Origin: Psychroserpens luteus
Lineage (GTDB): Bacteria > Bacteroidota > Bacteroidia > Flavobacteriales > Flavobacteriaceae
Length of the DNA: 64,000 bases
NCBI RefSeq assembly: GCF_015319355.1
Contig: NZ_JADILU010000008.1
Location: 124,001-188,000 of the forward strand
Reading direction: 5' to 3'
Shown: piece after piece, positions 54,017 through 62,900 of the stretch
How positions within the stretch are numbered: the stretch's first letter is position 1
Layout of the letters: each line of letters starts with the position of its first letter
The notes under the pieces: model-generated
Database searches by the model: none
Seen by the model: only the letters and a program-made list of their open reading frames with translations
Told to the model about the DNA's origin: nothing
Translations under genes and position numbers: made by a program

Positions 54017-57000
54017 TTATTTCAATATTACTTTTTGAGTTTTTTGAAGTCCGTTGACTAAAGTGACTTTGACAATATAAGTACCTGATGCATTATTTAT
54101 GTCATTAATTATAACTTCAGATTTAAGACTGTTTTTACGTTCTATTAGTACTCTTCCTAATAAATCGTAAACGACGATATCTTTTATAACATTTTTGTTT
54201 GATGTTATTTTGATATATTCATTTTTAGGAGCAGAAATACTTAAATCTTTAATTTTATTAAATTCTTCAGTACTTAGAGTGTCATCTGTATAACGTAATA
54301 TAAAACGGTTTTCTATTGCGCCACTATCAGTATTAAAACTATAAGGTTGGTTACGTAAATTATGAATAATATTTAATTCTAAATCTTCTAAGTAAATGTT
54401 TTGATTCTCATCTTCAAATAAACCATCTACACTGTGTATGGCAATGGTGTAATTTCCTGCATCAGGAAAAACAGCTCCAACAGGTACTTGGTCATTTACA
54501 TTAAAAGGTAATGGACGTCCTTGGATAAGCATGCGTTCATCATTAATTAGAGAAAATAAATTCATGGCATTGTTTTCTAATCCATAAGCATCAAACATAC
54601 GATCTTTAGCAAGTGTAGCTCCTTCAATATAACCAACTAAACTCGTAGCTGTTTCATTGGAAGGTGAAATAATGCTTAACCAAATTCTATGTCTTTCTAA
54701 TTCGTTATTGGTAGTTCTTAACTGTTGAGTTCTGTAAAATTCGCTATTATCATATAATTTATGACGCATAGAATTATCAAAATTCACATCTGTATCTGCT
54801 GCTCCGTGATTCATCATGACAAAGAATCCTTGACCTGAAGCGATATAACCACCAAATGTGCCAGCGCCAGATGAAGCACCAGATGAATTATAAGTTAAGT
54901 AGTCATTTACACTATAATTTAAACCAAAATCTTCGTAAAATGGATCAAGATTAGATGTGCCTATTTGCGTACCATGTGTCCAAATATGAACAGCCCCTTC
55001 AATGTTTGTATTGGCAGCTAGGAAATCCTGGGCATCTATTGCAGATGGATAAGGGTTTCCTATAAGGTTCCAGTTATCATCATTTCTAGTAACTGTAGTA
55101 CTAGATGGTCCAGTATAATCAAAACCATTATATGTACCACTAGAAATAGGCATGTTAATATTTCCATTGTTAAAAATACCTCTAAAAATAGAATTCACAG
55201 CAGTATCTGCAGAAGTATCACTACTGTTTGTGCCAGCACGCACAATATATCCTTTACCAAGTGTCATATTTCCAGAGGCAGATGTCCAATCTCCAAATCC
55301 TCCTGGAGCATTAGCTGCTACTGTTGGAATCCATTGATACTTGTAGGGAGAACTAGGAGAAATACTTGAGAGATTAAAAGCATTAACAGGTGAAGACCAA
55401 TATATGTAATCTGTATCTCTTACATTAGCAGAATTTCTTTTAACATCACCAGTACCTGTATTAGTTACATTATCAACTTGAATCAAGCTTGCTCCATTTT
55501 CAATCTCAAAATTACCACCTGGTTTAATGTCTGAGAAGTTTACAATAGTTAGTGAACCATTAGGTTCTATATTTAAACTTCCTCCGTTTTGTATCGTTAC
55601 ATTAAGAGCATCACCATCTGTTGTTCCATTAATATTACTTGTATAAGTATCAGGTATGATTACACAGTTTTCAGGGGTAGGTACAACTGCTGGTTTCCAG
55701 TTATTAGAATCATTCCAATCATCAGTTGCTCCTGTAAAATATCTGGTTCTGTTTTCTAACGAAACACTACCTGATGCAGAACAGCCATTTGCTAAAGTAA
55801 CAGTAGCAGAGAACGACCATACTATTGAAGATTGTAAATCAGCAACTGTTGGAACTACATAAATAGTAGAAATAGGTATACCAGTATATGGTACTGTGCC
55901 TGCAGGATCTATGAATACATTAAGGGTTGAACCTGTAGACCATGTTGCTAATGGGCTTACTGTACTATTTCCATATAGTACTACATTGTCTATTGCAACA
56001 CCATCTCCCCAATCTGAATAATAATAAACTCTAACTCTTAAATTAGTTTCTCCAGCGTAGGCTGATAAATCATATGTCAAATGGTCAAAACGTGTTCCAT
56101 AGCCAACGTCATCAGTAATATTATCAATAATACTCCAAGAAGTGCCACCATTAGTAGATACTTCAATATTAACATTTTCATCAACTGTTAAATTATATCT
56201 TGAAAAGTACATGTCTAATTCTAATGTTAAATTGAGATATGAAGAAGCATCTAAAACTGCTGAAACTAGCTCATTTTCTGTAGGTATAGCAGCAGAATCG
56301 GCATTAGACATAACAAATTTATCTGCACCAAAACCTGAAGATATCGCAGGAAACCAAACGTTTTCAGATGGTATAAAAGCACTAGTACGTTGCTGCCATT
56401 GTGAAATGCCATCATAAGGGGCTCCATTGGATGTTATGTTATTTCCGGTAAAACTTCCTAAACCAGCACCTTCGAAATCTTCATCAATAAGATAATCGAT
56501 TTGCGTATTTGAACTGGCTTCAATTTCAATTGGAGGGCTATCTTCTCCGCAAATTATAGGTATTGTTGGGGTGAATTCTAGAGTTGCAGGAGCATTTAAA
56601 AAGGCTATTATGCGTTCGCGTTCGTAAGACCAGCAACCATTATACGCTTCAACCCAAAAAACAGTTGTTGCAGTAATATTTGGTGTTGTCCAATCACCTG
56701 TTGTAGTCGTGTCTAGTAATGTGCCACCAGTTTCACTATCGTACCACCTAAATGACGAGACACCAGCACTACCTGTAACGCTTAAGTCTACTGTTTCATC
56801 TGTACCACAAGCTTCACCATTTGTTATGCTTGTAATTTGTGCATCACATCTGGGTAAAACGGTAAATAGATAATCCTCTGCTTCACCATATTCAGTATAT
56901 GCACCATTTGTGTCAAAAGTTTCACAAGCATCAAAATCATATCCAGAATATTCAGCGGGTCTGTAACTATTGTAAAAACGAATACGTAATCTGTAATCTC

Positions 57001-59398
57001 CCAAAGCCTGTGTGCTTGGTACTACATATCCAAATGTTGTTGAGGTTGTACCAATTCCGCCTGAGTCATATACTTCTTCGCTATTGTCAAAAGTTCCATC
57101 TATATCCCAATCAACCCAAGCTTTAAAATGTCCTCTTGCATCTCCTTCAACATAAACATTTATTCCTTCACCTTGTTGTTGTGTTGATTTTGTCAAAGCA
57201 GTCCAATCTTGATAACCAGGTGTGGTTGTTGACCAACCATTACTAAAGTTCGAAACATCATTTAATGTACCAATGAATTCAACACCATCTATGTATCTTG
57301 TATTTGCTGAATTAGTTGTACTTGGTGTACAATAACTAACCGATGTTGTTGCGTTATTGGTTAAGGGACTAGTGGATAAATAATTCGGAGAACAAGCTGA
57401 ATTATTATAAGCAAAAACAAAGAAATAGTACGTTGTGTTGCCTGATAAGCCTGATACAGAGAAATTTGTGTTTCCATCATTGTCTGCTACAGTATTTCCA
57501 GCACCTACTGTATCACCAATAATGTATGTTGTGCCATCTATAGGATTAGGTGTAGTATTTGTGGTATTATAAACCACTAAGTAACTATCAGGTGCTGGTG
57601 AAGCAGCTGTGAAGTTACCCGTAATAGTAGTTCCTGAGACATCTAATGTCAATGCTGTTGGTTGTGTTAATGGTTGAGAACATGGAAATGATTCAGTTAC
57701 GATTAATGTGTAATCTTCAGCTTCTCCTCTTTCATTTGTCCCGCAAGATGAAGGGTCATTGTAGAAGTTTCTAATTCTCATTCTATGATCGCCTAAAGAA
57801 GCAGTTATTGGGACATTAAAAGTGCCAATATGGATAAAACTTCTTGTACTAGGATTAATTACTAATTCACCTGCATCATCAAAATCTCCATCATTATTCC
57901 AATCAACCCAAATGAAAAATCTATAGGCGAAGCCACTTAATGTTGCAGAAAAGTTTATAGCTCCTCCTTGAATTTGCGAAACACTATAAGTGCTAGAGAA
58001 ATTGCCATAACCATCAGTGGAATATCCAGTATTATTATTAGTCAGTATATTTGTTCCTATTGCTGTAAAATCGTCAATATATCTATTTGTTGTATCATTT
58101 CCTGATGGTATACAATAACTAACTAATGTAGTTGTATAATTGGTTAAAGGGCTAGTGGATAAATAATTTGGAGAACAAGCTGAATTGTTATATGAAAAAA
58201 CAAAGAAATAATAGGTAGTGCCACCTGATAAACCAGATACTGAGAAATTTGTATTTCCGTCAGTGTCAGCTACAGTATTTCCAGCACCTATTGTATCGCC
58301 AATGGTATATGCTGTGCCATCTATTGGGTTGGGTGTTGTATTAGTGGTGTTATATACCACTAAGTAGCTATCAGGTGCAGGAGAGGCAGCTGTAAAACTG
58401 CCTGTAATAGTTGCATCTGAAGGATTTAATATTAAAGCTGTTGGCTGTGCTGTTGGCTGAGAACATGGTGATGATGAAGTTACAGTTAATGTGTAATCTT
58501 CAGCTTCGCCTCTTTCATTTGTCCCGCAAGATGAAGGGTCATTGTAGAAGTTTCTAATTCTCATTCTATGATCGCCTAAAGAAGCAGTTATTGGAACATT
58601 AAAGGTTCCAGTATGAACAAAATCTCTTGTACTAGGATTAATTACTAATTCACCTGCATCATCAAAATCTCCATCATTATTCCAATCGACCCAAATGAAA
58701 AATCTATAGGCGAATCCACTTAATGTTGCAGAAAAGTTTATGGCTCCTCCTTGGTTTTGTGAAACGCTATGTGTACTAGAAAAATTGCCATAACCACCAC
58801 CAGAATATCCAGTATTATTATTGATTAATATTCCTGTTCCTGTTGCTGTAAAATCATCAATATATCTATTTGTTGTATTATTTCCTGATGGTATACAATA
58901 CGCTGGTGTTCCTGGAGTTGTTGAGCAGGTCGTGCTTAAATTAAAACCTCCACAATTATTTGAAAAATCTGATTCAAACTGTATGGTAAGTGATCCACTA
59001 ATAGAAGTAATAGTAGGGAGTACAAAAGTTTCACAAGAAATTCCTGTTCCATGTGCTGATCCACCCCATAACAAAGTTCCTCCCAAACCAACACCATCGT
59101 ATATTGTTAAAAAGTCCCAGCCTGCTTCTGTTGTTATTGAGCCAGTAACTTGAGCATAATTACCTGGAGTAGGGTTAATGACAGAATAACCATCTGAATT
59201 ATTTGCATAATTACCTCCACTTCCTCCGTTATCATACACTACAGTAGAACAGGTAGTCGTGATATTGTTACCCGAATTAGGAACGATAATTTGTCCAAAA
59301 CTATTTGAGACCGAAAGAAATAGAATAAATAAGAATGTAAATCTAAATTTTACACATAAAACATGTGAAGACCTTTTTGAAAAGTACAGTTGTTTCAT
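54017..59398 (-). CDS. Giant T9SS-secreted surface protein with CUB and GEVED domains
   Basis: 1793 residues. The signal peptide ends near SNSFGQ (residue 36). A CUB-like domain follows (about 37-158; VVYDNGGSGGNYANNSDGYS, TEAGWDFLTIYDG), then three GEVED domains (about 168-305, 428-568, 690-850; FFIWVDWNNDGDFDDAGELV, NERGEAEDYTL), separated by FN3-like domains. Next come Ig-like and MAM-like regions and a long module with YIYWSSPVNAFNLSSISPSSP. A type A sorting domain forms the C-terminus (VVYDLLGRVLIER ... ASGTYIVKVTLVNG). It is probably displayed on the cell surface as an adhesin or binding protein. The first two GEVED-FN3 units are a near-identical 783-bp tandem repeat. Confidence 0.88.
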   Translation of the reverse strand: MKQLYFSKRSSHVLCVKFRFTFLFILFLSVSNSFGQIIVPNSGNNITTTCSTVVYDNGGSGGNYANNSDGYSVINPTPGNYAQVTGSITTEAGWDFLTIYDGVGLGGTLLWGGSAHGTGISCETFVLPTITSISGSLTIQFESDFSNNCGGFNLSTTCSTTPGTPAYCIPSGNNTTNRYIDDFTATGTGILINNNTGYSGGGYGNFSSTHSVSQNQGGAINFSATLSGFAYRFFIWVDWNNDGDFDDAGELVINPSTRDFVHTGTFNVPITASLGDHRMRIRNFYNDPSSCGTNERGEAEDYTLTVTSSSPCSQPTAQPTALILNPSDATITGSFTAASPAPDSYLVVYNTTNTTPNPIDGTAYTIGDTIGAGNTVADTDGNTNFSVSGLSGGTTYYFFVFSYNNSACSPNYLSTSPLTNYTTTLVSYCIPSGNDTTNRYIDDFTAIGTNILTNNNTGYSTDGYGNFSSTYSVSQIQGGAINFSATLSGFAYRFFIWVDWNNDGDFDDAGELVINPSTRSFIHIGTFNVPITASLGDHRMRIRNFYNDPSSCGTNERGEAEDYTLIVTESFPCSQPLTQPTALTLDVSGTTITGNFTAASPAPDSYLVVYNTTNTTPNPIDGTTYIIGDTVGAGNTVADNDGNTNFSVSGLSGNTTYYFFVFAYNNSACSPNYLSTSPLTNNATTSVSYCTPSTTNSANTRYIDGVEFIGTLNDVSNFSNGWSTTTPGYQDWTALTKSTQQQGEGINVYVEGDARGHFKAWVDWDIDGTFDNSEEVYDSGGIGTTSTTFGYVVPSTQALGDYRLRIRFYNSYRPAEYSGYDFDACETFDTNGAYTEYGEAEDYLFTVLPRCDAQITSITNGEACGTDETVDLSVTGSAGVSSFRWYDSETGGTLLDTTTTGDWTTPNITATTVFWVEAYNGCWSYERERIIAFLNAPATLEFTPTIPIICGEDSPPIEIEASSNTQIDYLIDEDFEGAGLGSFTGNNITSNGAPYDGISQWQQRTSAFIPSENVWFPAISSGFGADKFVMSNADSAAIPTENELVSAVLDASSYLNLTLELDMYFSRYNLTVDENVNIEVSTNGGTSWSIIDNITDDVGYGTRFDHLTYDLSAYAGETNLRVRVYYYSDWGDGVAIDNVVLYGNSTVSPLATWSTGSTLNVFIDPAGTVPYTGIPISTIYVVPTVADLQSSIVWSFSATVTLANGCSASGSVSLENRTRYFTGATDDWNDSNNWKPAVVPTPENCVIIPDTYTSNINGTTDGDALNVTIQNGGSLNIEPNGSLTIVNFSDIKPGGNFEIENGASLIQVDNVTNTGTGDVKRNSANVRDTDYIYWSSPVNAFNLSSISPSSPYKYQWIPTVAANAPGGFGDWTSASGNMTLGKGYIVRAGTNSSDTSADTAVNSIFRGIFNNGNINMPISSGTYNGFDYTGPSSTTVTRNDDNWNLIGNPYPSAIDAQDFLAANTNIEGAVHIWTHGTQIGTSNLDPFYEDFGLNYSVNDYLTYNSSGASSGAGTFGGYIASGQGFFVMMNHGAADTDVNFDNSMRHKLYDNSEFYRTQQLRTTNNELERHRIWLSIISPSNETATSLVGYIEGATLAKDRMFDAYGLENNAMNLFSLINDERMLIQGRPLPFNVNDQVPVGAVFPDAGNYTIAIHSVDGLFEDENQNIYLEDLELNIIHNLRNQPYSFNTDSGAIENRFILRYTDDTLSTEEFNKIKDLSISAPKNEYIKITSNKNVIKDIVVYDLLGRVLIERKNSLKSEVIINDINNASGTYIVKVTLVNGLQKTQKVILK
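57330..58895. repeat. Two in-frame tandem copies of a 783-bp GEVED-FN3 unit
   Basis: Landmarks recur exactly 783 bp apart: CTAGTGGATAAATAAT at 57369 and 58152, and TAATCTTCAGCTTC at 57711 and 58494. Long stretches are identical, including most of the GEVED codons, indicating a recent duplication or continuing gene conversion. Boundaries are approximate. Confidence 0.85.
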
Positions 59399-59689
59399 AA
59401 TATTTGGGGCATTAATTGACTTTTATTTTAATTAATTATGCTAGTTATAGGTGACATAATTTTAATTAATAAACAAATATAAATAAAAAATACACTTAAA
59501 CTAACAAAACGTACACTTTATCGATGAAATGCATGGTTAAAATACACTTTATCGATGAAATACGTATTTGGTAGTCGGTTTTGTTAAGGGACAATTAGCT
59601 TGTGATGTGAGATAAAAGTAGTTTCCTGTATCGGAATTGTTTTCTTAACATTAATTATGAAACGAAAACGCAACACTGCTTATTTACAA
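59399..59689. promoter_or_regulatory. Upstream region of the giant gene with phased direct repeats
   Basis: No coding frame. TACACTT occurs at 59491, 59512 and 59543, spaced 21 and 31 bp (about two and three helical turns). The last two belong to a 19-bp exact direct repeat, TACACTTTATCGATGAAAT (59512-59530 and 59543-59561). Position about 95-165 bp before the start of the minus-strand giant gene suggests regulator sites; the 9-bp/12-bp layout resembles LytTR-type sites. Confidence 0.5.
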
Positions 59690-59960
59690 AGTTTTTTGAT
59701 TTCAAGAGAAAGTATTAGTGTCATTATTTTTTTTCGTTAGTTTTTCTGAAATATTATAATCTGTGATAAAAAGCTACTTTAATGAATAATGAAAAAGTTT
59801 GTTTTAGTTGGTGATTAGGTCTAACAGTGATATTTGTTTTATATCGTAGAGTTTAATAAATAGTTGTAAATGGTCTTCAGGATCTCAATATGTTTCATTT
59901 ATATGTGAAACATATGTATAAGAAAAAGACCTTAATTTTAAATAATTAAGATCTTTTAAG
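59690..59960 (+). pseudogene. Decayed copy of the HExxH gene
   Basis: Nucleotide similarity to 53690-54000 is clear: TTTTTCTGAAATATTATAA is shared, AATGAATAATGAAAAAG corresponds to AATGAATCATGAGAAGA, and both end with AAAAAGACCTTAATT. The HExxH codons now read NEKVC and a TGA follows five codons later, so the frame is destroyed. The terminator hairpin at the end is retained. The copy occupies the same place relative to the second giant gene as the intact gene does to the first. Confidence 0.7.
59923..59956. terminator. Terminator downstream of the second giant gene
   Basis: AAAAAGACCTTAATT pairs with AATTAAGATCTTTT (one mismatch). On the minus strand it follows the stop of the 59981 gene. 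It derives from the end of the HExxH pseudogene. Confidence 0.6.
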
Positions 59961-59980
59961 TGTTTGTTGAGTATTTAAAG

Positions 59981-62900
59981 TTATTTTTTTAATACTACTT
60001 TTTGAATTTTTTGCTTTCCGTTAGATAATTGAACTTTTACTATATATGTTCCATCAGATAATCTTGTTTCATTTAAAATGAACTCTGATTGATTGATGTC
60101 TTTAGTTGTAAAAATCACTCTGCCTACAATGTCATAAATAGCTATAGAATTGATGATTCCAATTTCCGAAGTAACTTTTATGTATTCACTTTTAGGAGCA
60201 GATATTGAAATACTATCATTATCATCTAATTGGTTTACGCCTAAAGCTTCGTTTGTATATCTCAAAATGAATCTATCATTATGTACGCCTGCTTCTATAG
60301 TAAAACTATAAGGAGATAGACGAATATCATGAATGATGTTTAATGCTGTATCTTCTATATAAATATTTTGATCTTCGTTACTAAAAAGACCATCTATAGT
60401 ATTTATGGCTATGGTATGACTACCAGTTTCATTGGCTATAATGCCTAATGGAACAGTGTCCTCTTGGAGAAAAGGTAATGATCTACCTTGGATAGATAAT
60501 GTTTCATTCTCTAAAACAGAATAGAAACCACTGTTATCACCACTACTAAAGTCATAGCCATCAAATAAACGATCAAAATTATTTGTTGCGTTTTGTACGT
60601 AACCGACCAATATGGTATTGGTAATGTTATTTGGTGACAGTAAATCTAACCAGATCCTGTGTCGTTCAATGGTGTTTTCGTTACTTTCAGTAGTATTCGT
60701 TCTATAGAAATTACTATTGTCATAATTAATGATGAGATCGTTAAGGGTATTGTCATACCTCATGCCATTATTAAAAGTAATATTTGATCCAGAGGTTGCG
60801 CCATGATTCATCATTACAAAGAACGCTTGTCCTGAGCCAATGAATAAATCACTTGTGCCTGGTGGATTAGAGCCTGTATTATTGTGTTCTATGTAATCAT
60901 TACCGTCATAGTTATAAACATAATCTTCATAGAAAGGATCAATGGTTGCTGCAGAATATGTTGAATTATGAGGCCAAACATAAACCGTACCATTGATATT
61001 GGTGTTTAAGTTTGTAAATGCATTTGCTGATATTGCTGATGGATAAGGATTACCAAGAAGATTCCAGTTATCATCTTCATTTGTAGCTGTATTTCCAACG
61101 CCTGCATATGGTCCACCATTATAATTACCATGAAATATTGGTTTATTAATAATACCATTATTTGGTACTCCACTAAACAGTGCAGTATTGCTTGATATAG
61201 CATAAGCAGTTGCAGGTATCGTTGGTGGAGTTCCTCCAAGTCCTCTTACAATATAACCGGTACCATCTGTCATAGCACCAGAAGCGTTAAACCATTCACC
61301 ATAATTACCTGCTCCATTTCCACCTACTGTTGGAGTCCAACCAAAAAGCTGACTAGAAGAGGGTGAAATATTGGTGACCTGAAAACTTGCTACTGGTGAA
61401 GACCAATAGATATACTCTGTACCCAATACAGCACTTTCATCAAAATTAGGTGAGCGTTGCATATGAATGTTGCCTGTGTTAACAGCGCTATCATCAACTT
61501 GAATTAAGCTAGAGCTACTTTTTAGATTTAAAATTCCTGTATTTTGTACAGTTACCCATTCTTGTACAATCAATTCTGTGTTAGTTCCAACCTCAAGATA
61601 TGAATTAGGTAATAAAGTTAAATTTCTAGCTAATGCTGGTGAAGGGGGAAGTGGGATTAAGTTAACAATATCAGCTATTGGAGCATTACCATTGGAAACA
61701 GCAGTAGCTGGTACCACAACACAATCGCTACTATTAGGTACGCCTGTTGGAGTCCAGTTATTAGCGATGTACCAGTTGTCGTCCACAGATCCATTCCATG
61801 TTTTACTACCACCTGTTATTATAACTTCATCTGTAAGCGTGACAGTTGAGCCATCACATGTAGCATACGTTGATATAGCAGTATAAGTTCCAGCAGTAGT
61901 TGCGGTATATGTATTGGTTGTTGCATCAGGTGTTCCAGAAGTATCAGTTCCTATGTACCATTCTACACCTGTTAGTCTAGAATTACCACTAGGTACAAAG
62001 CGCCAAGCTTCATTAGTAACTTCCCAGTTGGTATCTAAACCGTTTCTGCATGGTGCAACAGCATATTGATTGTTTGGTCCCAATGGTGTAATATCTCCTT
62101 GTATACCAACTATGGCATTACCGTCGTTCCATGGAAAACTGTCACCATTTTCAATTCTTTTTTCTTCAACATATACTTCAATAATATTTGTAGTTTCGTA
62201 TAATACCATCATACCAGAATATAACCTGGTAGGATCACTATACATTGGTACATCTTTCCACTCTGCAATAAATTTTCTACAACCTACAACCCCTTGGGTT
62301 CTTGTAGTAATAGCATTTGCAGGAAGCCCTCTAGGATCTATATCATGATATACGCCATATATTGCTTGTTCAAACAAAGCATCATCTGTACCTAAATCTG
62401 TACCAACATATGGAAGGTTATTCTCAAATGAATAACCACTAGATTCTCCTGGAGTTGGTGTAAATGATGTAGCATTAGCGTCATATTCAAAAGTCAAGAT
62501 ACTATTAGCTCCAATTAAACAATCGCTGTAAGATGAATCATAGAAGCAAAATGGAAACCCTAAGGCGGTAGGAGTATCTGCCCATAAATCATCGTCAGCA
62601 ATAGGAGCATTATTAATTGTCGCTCCTAAGCTAGCTATATATGTATATGGTATCTTAACAACATCATAAGATGTTGTTTCATGCATTTGTGCATTGGTTG
62701 CTAATTCTATAGAGGTTATACTACAATCTATTATAAAGCCTGGGTTAGGATTATATGGTGTTATGGCAAAAGGATCTGTGCCTACCTCGTCAATAATCAT
62801 TTCACAAGAATTAGGTGTGTTGTCTATAGGCGGAGTAACACAAGGCTCTGTGATACATATATTAAAAGAGCCAGTGTCAGAAGAGAAACTATCCCAGCTG

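Noticed and set aside
56899-57126. Plus-strand ORFs of 60-110 codons inside the giant minus-strand genes (for example 56899-57126, 58821-59153, 61578-61886).
   Set aside because: They are antisense to clear domain sequence, have no recognisable motifs, and arise from low stop-codon density opposite Thr/Ser/Asn-rich codons.
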